From Lachnospiraceae bacterium (GTDB lineage Bacteria > Bacillota > Clostridia > Lachnospirales > Lachnospiraceae), in assembly GCA_016286555.1 (NCBI GenBank), contig JAEETA010000003.1, forward strand, positions 81,556 to 145,555: a stretch of DNA of 64,000 nucleotides, in the 5' to 3' direction. The notes beneath the pieces are model-generated. The model was given only the letters and a program-made list of their open reading frames with translations, did no database searches and had not been told where the DNA came from. Numbering within the stretch: position 1 is the first letter of the stretch; each line of letters begins with the position of its first letter. Both the position numbers and the translations under genes were made by a program. This document shows, in pieces, positions 40,231 through 50,152 of the stretch.

Positions 40231-42051
40231 ATGCTTGTTCAGTTGCATGCTTACGGATTCAAAAAGTTTTTCTTTATAGTACTCAGTGTCATTGCTTTTT
40301 GTGGATGTGTCTTTTGCTGCAGAAAAAAAATCTGGGAAAACAGGAAGATTCTCTGTGGGCTTTTGGGTGTGATGTTTCTTACGTTGCTTCCGGAATTTTT
40401 GGGCATCGGCGTGGTCGCGGGAAATGATCTGGTGTTCCATCACATTCGCCTGGAGGCGCTTGCGCAGGAGTTGAAGTTGGGGCATTTTCCTGCCAGGATC
40501 CCGTATCTGTGGATGGACGGGTATGGGTATCCTAGCTCCATCATGTACAATGATATCCTCCTCTATTTTCCGGCTATACTGCGATTGATTGGATTTGAAC
40601 TGACGACAGCCTATCTGTGGTACGTGGTCCTGATCAATGGGGCTACGGTGATCAGTTCTTATCTGTGCTTTTCAAGGATTTTTTCTTCCAAATCCATCGG
40701 GTTTATCCTTTGTGTGGTATATAGCCTGGTGCCTTATCGACTTCTGGATATCTATACCAGAGCTGCGGTGGGAGAGTACAGTGCCTTTTGTTTTTTTCCG
40801 ATCATTGCTCTGGCAATCTGGGAACTGCTCTACGAAGAGAAGATCGGACTGAGACAGTCCCTCTTGCTGGCCTTGGGAATGACGGGGGTGTTCTCGGTTC
40901 ATATTCTCAGCGTGATCGTTGTCGGGATCGGGCTGTTCCTTGTATTGCTGTTCGGGATCAAGGTGGTGAGAAAAAAGCGTTTTTTTCCTGTGGTTTTCGG
41001 CGCTGTCGGGATCTTTGCCGCATGGAATGCCTATTTTCTGGTTCCATTCCTGGACTATACTCTGACGGTTCCGATGTGGATCACGGGTAAATCCTACGGG
41101 GTTCCCTTTTCGGAGTCGGAGAGAAATGCGACTGTAAAGCAGATCTTTGATTATTTCGGCTCACTTATGAATGAGGCAGTGGCGGATTCTCCCATCACGC
41201 CGGGATTGTCCCTTTCCCTTTCCGTTTTGTTTATGTTGCTCCTGTTTGTCAAAAATAAAGGCAATCGAAGAATGCTGTTTTTGGGAGGAAGCAGCATCAT
41301 GGTGCTGTTTTTGATATCCGAGCATTGTCCCTGGGATCGGATAGTCACGATCCTTCCTTTCCTGAAGGTGCTGGGGGTGATACAATTTTCCTGGCGGCTG
41401 ATGATCCTTCCGGTGGTATTTCTCACTTTATTGCTGGGAGAATGTCTGTCAGTCATGCTGGAGATTGAGGCACTAAAGCCGGTGGTGAGGACCGGGATTT
41501 ATGTAGGGATTCTTTTGACGGCCCTGGTGGTGCTTCCTTTTCAATATGTGGGAAGCAGTGGGCAACGTGCCGTTTTTCGGGACCAATGGGATCTGGATCT
41601 GTATTTTGTTGGCTCCGGTGAATACATGAAGCAAGGGAGCTACATCCCGCAGGAAACCGCGACTCCGGTTTTTCACGATATGACGGGGGAAGTGCTGGGA
41701 TGCAGAGGGACGACATACCTGATCTCCGTGGAAGAGGCGGGGAAAGAGGCATTCGTGCAGATCCCTGTATTTAATTACAAAGGATATGTTGCGAGACAGG
41801 AAGCTACCGGAGAAAAAATGCCGGTCACGGACGGTGAGAACAACCTGGTGAAGGTACTTGTCCCCGAGGGTAGCTCCGGCAATATATTGATCGGCTTTCA
41901 GGAGCCATGGTACTGGCGGCTGGCGGAGGGCATCTCGCTTCTGTCAGTGATCTGCACCGCTCTCACGGCGGCATGCTTCCGGAAGGGTATGAAGGCAAGC
42001 ACCGGCCTTTCCGTGGAAAAAAAGAGAAGGAATAACCCAAATGAAAATTGA
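40231..42051 (+). CDS. Polytopic membrane protein, paralog of 36330-38159
   Basis: Near-collinear similarity with 36330-38159 along the whole length. Confidence 0.75.
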   Translation: MLVQLHAYGFKKFFFIVLSVIAFCGCVFCCRKKIWENRKILCGLLGVMFLTLLPEFLGIGVVAGNDLVFHHIRLEALAQELKLGHFPARIPYLWMDGYGYPSSIMYNDILLYFPAILRLIGFELTTAYLWYVVLINGATVISSYLCFSRIFSSKSIGFILCVVYSLVPYRLLDIYTRAAVGEYSAFCFFPIIALAIWELLYEEKIGLRQSLLLALGMTGVFSVHILSVIVVGIGLFLVLLFGIKVVRKKRFFPVVFGAVGIFAAWNAYFLVPFLDYTLTVPMWITGKSYGVPFSESERNATVKQIFDYFGSLMNEAVADSPITPGLSLSLSVLFMLLLFVKNKGNRRMLFLGGSSIMVLFLISEHCPWDRIVTILPFLKVLGVIQFSWRLMILPVVFLTLLLGECLSVMLEIEALKPVVRTGIYVGILLTALVVLPFQYVGSSGQRAVFRDQWDLDLYFVGSGEYMKQGSYIPQETATPVFHDMTGEVLGCRGTTYLISVEEAGKEAFVQIPVFNYKGYVARQEATGEKMPVTDGENNLVKVLVPEGSSGNILIGFQEPWYWRLAEGISLLSVICTALTAACFRKGMKASTGLSVEKKRRNNPNEN

Positions 42052-43834
42052 CGGGAAACGTGATCTCCTAACAAAAAAAGGGTGCAGCGCCGCTGTTTTG
42101 GCGGCGTTATTTCTGCTTGGCACGGTTGTTCGCTTTCTGATTGCCGATTTTGATCGGACAATGTTTACCTATCAGGATGAACTGCGATACTACGCCCTGG
42201 CGCGGAGCATTTTTCTGGGGGAAGGAGTGGCTTATCATGGTGCGACTCTGACGTTTCAAAAGTTGGGCTATACGCTTTTCCTGGTCCCCTTTTTTCGAAT
42301 CACCGATGTGACCCTGCGCTTGAAATGGATTGCTTTGTTCAACAGCGCATTGTTTTGCACCGGGATTTTCCCGTTGTACGGGATTGCGCGGAAGCTGGGA
42401 CTGGGAGACGGTTACTGTTTTCTGGGAATGATTCTGTTCCTGATTTGGCCGGATGGTTCTTACAGTGCGACGTTCCTGTCGGAATCTTTGTATTTCCTTT
42501 TGCTGCTTTGCTTTGTGCTACTCTGGCTTTGCAATCTTGCGGAGCGGAGCGCATGGAGAGCCGTTGGCTTGGGGTTTCTCTGCTATTACGGGTATTTCAC
42601 GAAAGAAGTGTTTCTGATCCCTTTTCTTTGCGTGCTTCTTTATGAAGTGTATGCCGCTGTATTTCCCGGGAAATTGCGGAATATGGGGATGAGGAACACA
42701 GCGCTTTTTGCGATGATATTTGTGGGTACGCATTTGCTGGTCAAGTCGATCTTCTTCAGTGGTTACGGGAACTCCTATGATCAGATGAGTCTGAGTGCCA
42801 TTGGATCACCGGCGTCTTTCGCTTATATGGTCTACGCTTTTTTCTATTATCTGGCGGCGATCCTGACGGCACTGCTGGTGATCCCGGTCGTATGCACTCT
42901 TGTATTGGGAGAAAGAGAGACCGGACCTGTAAAGAGTCTGACGTTCTTTGTCGGGGCCTTTAGCATTGTCTGCGCAGCGACGGTTGCCTACACAATCTCC
43001 GTACGGGAAGATCTTGGCAGAATGGTTCCCAGAGTTCATATGCGATATATCGGGCCGATTCTGCTCCTTTATCTGTTGCTGTTCCTGCGGATTTTGGAGA
43101 AGGGTGATCTGCAAAACACAGACCGGAAGCCTTTGCTGAAGCAGCTTCTTCTGATTGCATCGGTCTATGCGATTGGCATTTTCCGCGGTGTTACCAGAGG
43201 AAGTTCGATCGATCAGTACATCCTGGAATGGTATGCAATCCTGGCGATCAACCTTCCGCGGGCGCTGTTCGGAGGGAGTCTGCCCAATGTATGGATCGCA
43301 TTGGCCCTCAACCTTGTCCTGGGGATCGCTGTCTGGATCTTTTATCGTCTGTCCACGGGAGAAAAACCAGCTGTGGCGCGAAAATTATATATTTCTGCGA
43401 TCGTCCTGGTTTGCCTGGTCGGAAACATTGCGGCCAGGAGCATCTACCAGCATGCGATGGCCATTTCCGGGGAAGAGGTTGCGGAACTGCAGGGCGTACA
43501 GAGCTTTCTGGAACAGCTCCCGAAGGGGACTGTGGTCGCCTATTATACGAATCCGGAAGAGATCACACTGCAGGTAAAGAAATTTGATACGTACATCGAT
43601 CACAAGGGAATCCAATTCCGATCCGATCGATCCTTGAAAGTGGACGGAGAATGGCTGATGACAGGGACGGGAGCAGAGCCGGTGACCGGGGAGGCGCTGG
43701 ATCTGAACGAGGTTCCGGAATACGTTATCCTGGAAAAGGATGCTGCGACTTATGGAATCGCTGATGAGTTGCTCCCGGTAGACCTGGAAGGAACCCCGCA
43801 GAAGAATTATTTTCTGTATCATGTCGTTCCGTAA
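42041..43834 (+). CDS. Polytopic membrane glycosyltransferase-like (PMT/ArnT-like) protein
   Basis: FTYQDELRYYALARSIFLGEGVAYHGA N-terminal loop, ~11 TM segments; 11-nt overlap with upstream gene. Confidence 0.7.
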   Translation: MKIDGKRDLLTKKGCSAAVLAALFLLGTVVRFLIADFDRTMFTYQDELRYYALARSIFLGEGVAYHGATLTFQKLGYTLFLVPFFRITDVTLRLKWIALFNSALFCTGIFPLYGIARKLGLGDGYCFLGMILFLIWPDGSYSATFLSESLYFLLLLCFVLLWLCNLAERSAWRAVGLGFLCYYGYFTKEVFLIPFLCVLLYEVYAAVFPGKLRNMGMRNTALFAMIFVGTHLLVKSIFFSGYGNSYDQMSLSAIGSPASFAYMVYAFFYYLAAILTALLVIPVVCTLVLGERETGPVKSLTFFVGAFSIVCAATVAYTISVREDLGRMVPRVHMRYIGPILLLYLLLFLRILEKGDLQNTDRKPLLKQLLLIASVYAIGIFRGVTRGSSIDQYILEWYAILAINLPRALFGGSLPNVWIALALNLVLGIAVWIFYRLSTGEKPAVARKLYISAIVLVCLVGNIAARSIYQHAMAISGEEVAELQGVQSFLEQLPKGTVVAYYTNPEEITLQVKKFDTYIDHKGIQFRSDRSLKVDGEWLMTGTGAEPVTGEALDLNEVPEYVILEKDAATYGIADELLPVDLEGTPQKNYFLYHVVP

Positions 43835-43860
43835 ACGGTGGTTGTGAAGGAATTGGGAGT

Positions 43861-44130
43861 TCAATGCTCCTCCGGGATCACCCACACCCCCTCCTGCTGA
43901 TAGTAGGAGAGCAGCAGCGGGATCAGTTGCTTTCCCCGCTGCACCTGGCAGGAGAAGACCATCACATGGGCGAAGGAGGACTTCACCCAGTAGGTGTCCA
44001 CCTTCAGCGGCGTCCCCTCCATGCGTACATAGAGCGGCGCCACATGCCCCTGGGAATCGAAGGAGGCGATGACGGGCACCGGTGTCACGGGCTTGTAATC
44101 AAAGGATGTATAGGATGGGAAACCGGCCAT
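43861..44130 (-). CDS. Small hypothetical protein
   Basis: 89 aa; strong RBS GGAAAGGAGGTACC before ATG. Confidence 0.65.
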   Translation of the reverse strand: MAGFPSYTSFDYKPVTPVPVIASFDSQGHVAPLYVRMEGTPLKVDTYWVKSSFAHVMVFSCQVQRGKQLIPLLLSYYQQEGVWVIPEEH

Positions 44131-44274
44131 GGTACCTCCTTTCCGCGGATTTTACGATCAGACGGTCCCTTTATGGGACAGTTTTTTTCAGCACACCGAT
44201 CTCTCGTACACCTATTTAAGAACAAATGTTCGGATTTGTAAATCGAACAAAATATGAAAAATGACCTGACTCTA

Positions 44275-44304
44275 TTGACAATCGGAAATCTCGATTGTTA
44301 TACT
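44275..44304 (+). promoter_or_regulatory. Promoter with overlapping inverted repeat
   Basis: TTGACA - 18 nt - TATACT; CAATCG-n7-CGATTG over the spacer; a second IR GTTCGgATTT/AAATCGAAC just upstream (44228-44248). Confidence 0.7.
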
Positions 44305-44351
44305 TTTTATTAGTGAGCAACCGATTGCGCAACAATTTTCCGGAGGTACCT

Positions 44352-46178
44352 ATGGAAGAAAAATTCATTGTAAACATTATCCACCGCCCCGAAATGGTGC
44401 CGGAGTATTCCGCCACCGTCACCGGACAGGGAAAGGAAGAGGACATCGGCGACGAGAAGCTTCTGACGGAGTCCCTGGACATTTTCAAGACCCAGCAGCG
44501 ACTGGCCCATGAGAACGGTCTGAAGACTACCATTCAGATGACCTACGCATCCCTTTTCAACGACGAGGCCGTGGAGCTGGCAAAGCATGACCACGAGGTC
44601 TACGGCGACGAGATCGCCCTGAGCCTTCTGGGACTTCCCTGCGAGGAGTTCCGTGAGAAATACCACACCAAGGATTTCTGTATCTGGATGTTCTCCATGG
44701 AGGACAAAAAGGCCATCGTCCGGGATGTGTTCGGGAAGTTCTACGACCGTTTCGGCTTCTGGCCCGAATCTACCGGTTCCTATTACATGGATGCGGATCT
44801 GATCAATTTCATCAAAGCGGAGTACCCCACGGTAAAATGTGCCGTGGCCACCTGCTGGGAGGAGGGCCCCAAGGCCTACCATACCTGCAATAATTCCTGG
44901 TACACCCTCTTTGACGGCGGTCCCTGGGCTCCCTGGATCCCTTCCAAACAGAACACCCACGCCCCTGCGGCAAATGAGGCGGAGGATTCCGGCATCGTGG
45001 CCATCCCCCACCTTTCCAGAGATCTGATCGCCTGCTACGACGGCAACGGATCCAATTTCGGAACCCACCCCCAGAACGTGCTTCGCGGCATGATCTATGA
45101 CAGCAAGACCTGGGAGTTCCCTTATCTGTACAACCTCATCGACCAGTACCGCGCCCTGGCAAAATACAACAACGGCTACGCCTACAACATGATGTTCGTG
45201 GGCCCCGGCTGGATGAACAAAATGGGCCGCTGGGAGGCTCCCTACGAGCTTCTCTACAAGTCATACAGCGAGGGATGTAAATACTACGGCGACCTGAAGA
45301 AGGCCGGCAAACTTTGCGACATGACCATGAGCGAGTTCGCCGACTATTACCGCGAGAAGAAGGGCTACACCGAGCCGGAATGCGCCCTCTGGCGTGACAT
45401 CCTCTACGGCTCCGACAAGCAGCTCTTCTGGTACTGCGATCCCTTCATGAGAGCCTGCGTCAACATGGACCAGGGCGGCGCCATCGTGGACCTGCGCCCC
45501 TATGCGGCGAAGCTGGAGTGGCCCGTGGGCATCGGCACGAAGCATGTCCAGGACGCTTCCTATCCCTTCCTGATCCAGGAAAAATACAGGGCCGGTTACT
45601 TCACCCACTACGCGGGAGAGGGCACCGTCCGCAGCGCAAAGCTCAGCTACAAGGGGGAGGAGGTGGACCTGTGTCTGACCCCCACCAAGGCGCATTTTTC
45701 TCAGGAGGGCAATACCAGGATCCTGACCCTGGATCCCGTCACCATCGAGTTCCGGAACCTGACGGTGAAGCTTCAAACCAGAGAGTACTTCGAGGAAGGC
45801 AGCTCCTCCATTAAGATCGAGCGCACCATTCTGGAGATGAGCGATCCCACTGCAGAGGTGACTCTGAACGAGTACATGGTGGCCTGCTACGGCACCACGG
45901 AGTACCCCGAGGACATGACCTGTATCACCCTGAAGGCAGACGAGAAGGAGATCCGGTACGAGTACAAATGCCGGGAAGAGGCAGTCGCAGGTGCCGGGGA
46001 AGTGTCCGCAGTGATCCCCGCCATCGAGACCCGCGTTTCCATGACCCAGACCGGCGGTGCGGAAGGATACATTAAGGAAGGCTACGCCTTCTCCCCCATG
46101 TTCACCCTGGGATATCGCAAGCAGATCAAGGATAAGGAGGTATTTGCTACATGGCTCAACTTACAAAAGGCAAATTAA
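44352..46178 (+). CDS. Predicted carbohydrate-active/(alpha/beta) barrel protein of unclear family
   Basis: IIHRPEMVPEYSATVTGQG...YDRFGFWPESTGSYYMDADLINF; neighbours GH53; RBS GGAGGTACC before ATG 44352. Confidence 0.6.
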   Translation: MEEKFIVNIIHRPEMVPEYSATVTGQGKEEDIGDEKLLTESLDIFKTQQRLAHENGLKTTIQMTYASLFNDEAVELAKHDHEVYGDEIALSLLGLPCEEFREKYHTKDFCIWMFSMEDKKAIVRDVFGKFYDRFGFWPESTGSYYMDADLINFIKAEYPTVKCAVATCWEEGPKAYHTCNNSWYTLFDGGPWAPWIPSKQNTHAPAANEAEDSGIVAIPHLSRDLIACYDGNGSNFGTHPQNVLRGMIYDSKTWEFPYLYNLIDQYRALAKYNNGYAYNMMFVGPGWMNKMGRWEAPYELLYKSYSEGCKYYGDLKKAGKLCDMTMSEFADYYREKKGYTEPECALWRDILYGSDKQLFWYCDPFMRACVNMDQGGAIVDLRPYAAKLEWPVGIGTKHVQDASYPFLIQEKYRAGYFTHYAGEGTVRSAKLSYKGEEVDLCLTPTKAHFSQEGNTRILTLDPVTIEFRNLTVKLQTREYFEEGSSSIKIERTILEMSDPTAEVTLNEYMVACYGTTEYPEDMTCITLKADEKEIRYEYKCREEAVAGAGEVSAVIPAIETRVSMTQTGGAEGYIKEGYAFSPMFTLGYRKQIKDKEVFATWLNLQKAN

Positions 46179-46375
46179 ATTACAGGTGTCCTTCCTGCTT
46201 TATGCGTGACCTGGACATCGATATGTTCTACAATAAGGAGACCGGCATCTACAGCTGCATCCGCTGCCAGTACCGCGGTACCGAGGAGGATGTGCTGGCG
46301 AAAAACGAGATGGTGCGTTTCCGCTATGGTGCGATGCATAAGCGTTTCACCAAGTTTGATTTTGATGAGGATTGA
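46151..46375 (+). CDS. Small zinc-ribbon protein
   Basis: CPSCFMRDL...CIRCQYRG; overlaps preceding CDS by 28 nt. Confidence 0.7.
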   Translation: MAQLTKGKLNYRCPSCFMRDLDIDMFYNKETGIYSCIRCQYRGTEEDVLAKNEMVRFRYGAMHKRFTKFDFDED

Positions 46376-46437
46376 GGAAAATGTCGGAGACGGAGCGTAA
46401 GCCCGTCTCCGTTTTCCTTAAAGAGAGAGGATAAACC

Positions 46438-47568
46438 ATGCGAGATTTCATCAAGGGAATGGACCTGTCCACGCTGCTGGAGCTGGAGCAGTGCCACGCG
46501 GAATACTATGACGGGAATGAAAAGAAGGACCTGCTGGAGATCCTGAAAGCCTGCGATGTGGATACCATCCGCCTGCGGCTCTGGAACGATCCGAAGTCCC
46601 CCGAAGGAGAGGCCTACGGCGCCGGAAACAACGACCTGGAGACCACTCTGGCCATTGGCCGCAAGGTGACGGAAGCCGGCTTCGGCGTGCTCCTGAACTT
46701 CCACTACAGCGACTTCTGGGCAGATCCCGGGAAGCAGTTTAAGCCTAAGGCATGGGAGGGCCACAGCGTCCCGGAACTGGAGACCGATGTATATAATTAC
46801 ACCCGTGATTCTTTAAAACATTTATTGGATAACGGGGTAAATATTGCCATGATACAGGTGGGAAATGAGCTGACCAACGGGCTTCTCTGGCCTGAGGGTC
46901 AAAAGCCCGCCTATGAAAATATCGCCCGTTTTGTTTGCGCCGGACTCAGGGCCTGCAGAGAGGTGGCACCGGAGATCAGGCTCATGATCCACCTGGACAA
47001 CGGCGGCGCCTGTGAGATGTACCGGGACTGGTTCGACCACTATTTTGAACTGGCTCCCCGTTTTCTGAAGGGAGCAAAGGACATCGATTACATCGGTCTG
47101 TCCTACTATCCCTTCTGGCACGGCCGCCTGGATGATCTGGAGAAAAACATGGATCAGCTGGCGGAGCGCTATCACAAGGATCTCATCGTTGCGGAGGTGT
47201 CCATGGGTTATACCATGGAGGACTACTCCTCCTATGAAAAGCTCCGGCCCGAGGAGCGGAAGGGCTATGCCACGAAGCCTTCCCTGTGCGAGAATCTGGA
47301 CTATCCCATGACCGTGGAAGGACAGACGGACTTCGTCCGGGACTTCCTGAACCGCGTAAAAAATGTCCGGGACGGCAGAGGAAAGGGGTTCTTCTGGTGG
47401 GAACCCGCCTGGATCCCGGTGCCCGGCAGCGGCTGGGCCACCCCCGCCTCTCTGGCCTACATGAAGGATCCGGGGCCCTGCGGCAACGAGTGGGCCAATC
47501 AGGCACTGTTTGACTATGACGGGAAAAAGCTTCCCGCCCTTGAGGTGATAAGAGACTTCCATGGATAA
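46438..47568 (+). CDS. GH53 arabinogalactan endo-beta-1,4-galactanase-like
   Basis: FIKGMDLSTL, IRLRLWNDP, VLLNFHYSDFWADPGKQ, IQVGNELTNGLLWPEG, WWEPAWIP. Confidence 0.93.
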   Translation: MRDFIKGMDLSTLLELEQCHAEYYDGNEKKDLLEILKACDVDTIRLRLWNDPKSPEGEAYGAGNNDLETTLAIGRKVTEAGFGVLLNFHYSDFWADPGKQFKPKAWEGHSVPELETDVYNYTRDSLKHLLDNGVNIAMIQVGNELTNGLLWPEGQKPAYENIARFVCAGLRACREVAPEIRLMIHLDNGGACEMYRDWFDHYFELAPRFLKGAKDIDYIGLSYYPFWHGRLDDLEKNMDQLAERYHKDLIVAEVSMGYTMEDYSSYEKLRPEERKGYATKPSLCENLDYPMTVEGQTDFVRDFLNRVKNVRDGRGKGFFWWEPAWIPVPGSGWATPASLAYMKDPGPCGNEWANQALFDYDGKKLPALEVIRDFHG

Positions 47569-48535
47569 TCTGATCTTCAGCTTAAATGCCACCATCCCCG
47601 TATTCCTGCTGATGCTTCTGGGGGTATTTTTCCGGAAAATCGGCTGGATGGAGGAAAGCTTTGCGGGAAAATGCAATACCTTCGTATTTCGGGTAGCCCT
47701 GCCGGTGCTGGTCTTCGAGGACCTGGCCACGGTGGATTTCTCACAGGTCTGGAATCTGCGGTTTGTGGGCTTTTGCTTCGGTGCCACCGCACTTTCAATA
47801 ACGCTCGTTACGGCAATCGCATTTCTCCTGGTGAAACCCCGGGAGCGGGGAGAATTCGTCCAGGCGGCATACCGCAGCAGTGCGGCACTTCTGGGGATCG
47901 CTTTCATCCAGAACATCTACGGGGACTCGGGTATGGCGCCCCTCATGATCATCGGCAGCGTTCCCCTCTATAACATTTTTGCAGTGATCGTTTTGTCGGT
48001 ATTAACGCCGGAAACGGCAGAAGCAGGTACGGCGGGACACGAAAATGCCACGCAGCGGCGCGCTCTGTGGAAGAAGACGGTAAAGGGGATCCTTACCAAT
48101 CCCATTTTGATCGGTATCGTTCTGGGCCTTCTGTGGTCTGCGCTGGGGCTCCATCTGACCGGAATCCTGCAGAAAACGGTAAAGAGTGTGGGTGCCATTG
48201 CAACGCCCCTGGGACTCATGGCCATGGGCGCGGGATTTAACGCAAAAAGAGCCCTTGAGAGCGGGAAGCCTTCCATCCTGGCGGCCTTTTTCAAACTCAT
48301 AGGCCTGGCAGGGATCTTCCTGCCCATCGCCGTAGGGATGGGCTTCCGCTCGCAAGAGCTCGTGGCGATCCTGGTGATGCTGGGTTCCGCCACAACCGTC
48401 AGCAGTTATGTCATGGCGAAAAACATGGGACATGAGGGAACGGTCTCGGGAAGCACGGTCATGCTGACCACCCTTCTGAGTGCCTTTACCCTGACCTTCT
48501 GGCTGTGGTTACTCCGCAGCCGCGGTCTCATCTGA
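47561..48535 (+). CDS. AEC (auxin efflux carrier) family transporter
   Basis: AEC-type membrane topology; FLLMLLGVFFRKIGWM, PLYNIFAVIVLSVL; overlaps GH53 stop by 8 nt. Confidence 0.88.
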   Translation: MDNLIFSLNATIPVFLLMLLGVFFRKIGWMEESFAGKCNTFVFRVALPVLVFEDLATVDFSQVWNLRFVGFCFGATALSITLVTAIAFLLVKPRERGEFVQAAYRSSAALLGIAFIQNIYGDSGMAPLMIIGSVPLYNIFAVIVLSVLTPETAEAGTAGHENATQRRALWKKTVKGILTNPILIGIVLGLLWSALGLHLTGILQKTVKSVGAIATPLGLMAMGAGFNAKRALESGKPSILAAFFKLIGLAGIFLPIAVGMGFRSQELVAILVMLGSATTVSSYVMAKNMGHEGTVSGSTVMLTTLLSAFTLTFWLWLLRSRGLI

Positions 48536-50008
48536 GGGAGGCGCAGGCTTTACTGCCTTGTCGCGGATCCGGATCCGGGGCAATGCGGTCAGCTCCGCGT
48601 AGTAGTTCACGGCCCAATCCTCCCCCTGGGAAGGATCGTTCTCACCGCTTGCAGGAGGCGCATAAATATGCAGCTCCAGTTCCGCAGCACCCTTGAGAGG
48701 CTGCTTGTGGAAGGCGGTCATCAGATCCACTACGGTAACGCCGGGTGCCTTGTAGAACCAGGTGCCGTTACACTCGATCATAAGATTTGCCTCGGGGAGA
48801 TTGCCCTCCTCGAAATACGCTTCGCAAAATACGGGATTGCCGGGGAAGGAAAGAGGCATTGCAATGCCTTCCGCATCCTCGGAGCCGCCCCAGCGCAGAC
48901 GCACGGGAAGCTCGGCCTCGCCTGCATCCTCTGTTACGGGAGAGAAGAAGGGATCTGCGATGATCTCCCGGAAGGTATCCATCAGGGGCTGCTCGATGCC
49001 CACGTTCTGATTGTTGGGATCCTCGATCTCCAGTCCCAGTCTGCCCTTGTCCCGGAACTGATACAGGGTAAAGGCATTCAGCCAGGGATCGGGATCGTTT
49101 TTGATCAGATCCGTAAAGTCCTTCATCATCTGTGCCTGTCCTTCGGCACCGATCACGTCACCGTCCGCATTCAGCTCGGAGAGCACCATGGGACGTACCT
49201 TCCCGCTGAGCTCTTCATAGCGTTTCTTGCTTTTCTTAGCCAGCTCATAGATTTCCTTCACATCGGAAGCGGAGAAGGAAGTTCCGTTGTCGTCCGCCAC
49301 ATCGTAGGGCCAGCCCCAGTGCAGTGCCAGGTAGCGGTCCACGGACATAATGTCCGCAGCATCGATTGCAGAGAGGAAATCGTCCTCTTTTTCCATTTTT
49401 TCATCCTTCAGACTCTTATATCCGTCCAGGCAGAGGATCAGTTTGACATGGGGAGCTTCCTTATGGAAGATCTCGCAGACATGTGCGAAGAAGTCCGAAA
49501 CCTCTTTGTAGGTGGCGCGCTTGTTGAAGGAAAACCAGGAGCCGGAAGCCTCGTGGTTCACTCGCAGCAGGAGACGGCCGAAGGTCCGGAGCTGTCTGGC
49601 TACAGCCACAATATGCTCGTCGGGAAGCTTCGGGTCCATGGTGATGGTCAGCACCACCTCCTGGCCGTGACGGCGCACTTCCCGCATGGAACGGAAGGGC
49701 TCCCCGGTGGTATCCCCGTTTAAGCCGCCCTCAAAGGGAAAATAATCGTCGTAGGGATATCCCCAGGCGCTGTTTCCGGTATCATGGCCGGCAAAAGCTA
49801 CGCTGGCGCGCTGCGGCCAGCCCTTGTCCAGAGGATAGTAGCAGTACATGAGGCTGATGCCCCGCATGGGTCTTCCCAGTTTGCGCAGGATGTAGTCCTG
49901 ATCGACGTACTCGCCGCGCTCGCTTCCGTCTCCCAGATCAACGGCGCAGGCAGCAGGTCCCAAATGGATTTTTTTCACGGAAATGTTTGACATATCATGG
50001 CCTTTCAT
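48509..50008 (-). CDS. GH26-like glycoside hydrolase
   Basis: GRLLLRVNHEASGSWFSFNK resembles GH26 RxxHExxGxWF; barrel-like spacing; convergent 27-nt overlap with the AEC gene. Confidence 0.65.
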   Translation of the reverse strand: MKGHDMSNISVKKIHLGPAACAVDLGDGSERGEYVDQDYILRKLGRPMRGISLMYCYYPLDKGWPQRASVAFAGHDTGNSAWGYPYDDYFPFEGGLNGDTTGEPFRSMREVRRHGQEVVLTITMDPKLPDEHIVAVARQLRTFGRLLLRVNHEASGSWFSFNKRATYKEVSDFFAHVCEIFHKEAPHVKLILCLDGYKSLKDEKMEKEDDFLSAIDAADIMSVDRYLALHWGWPYDVADDNGTSFSASDVKEIYELAKKSKKRYEELSGKVRPMVLSELNADGDVIGAEGQAQMMKDFTDLIKNDPDPWLNAFTLYQFRDKGRLGLEIEDPNNQNVGIEQPLMDTFREIIADPFFSPVTEDAGEAELPVRLRWGGSEDAEGIAMPLSFPGNPVFCEAYFEEGNLPEANLMIECNGTWFYKAPGVTVVDLMTAFHKQPLKGAAELELHIYAPPASGENDPSQGEDWAVNYYAELTALPRIRIRDKAVKPAPPSDETAAAE

Positions 50009-50152
50009 TTTACATTGTTTTCTAACGGCTTTGCATTTTAATGCAAAATCACTATATCTGAAGGAAATTCTTTCCGCAAGAGGATCTTTGTGTTAAAATG
50101 AACTTTAATCGGCATATTGTCGAAACACATTTAATATGAAAGGAACAATACT

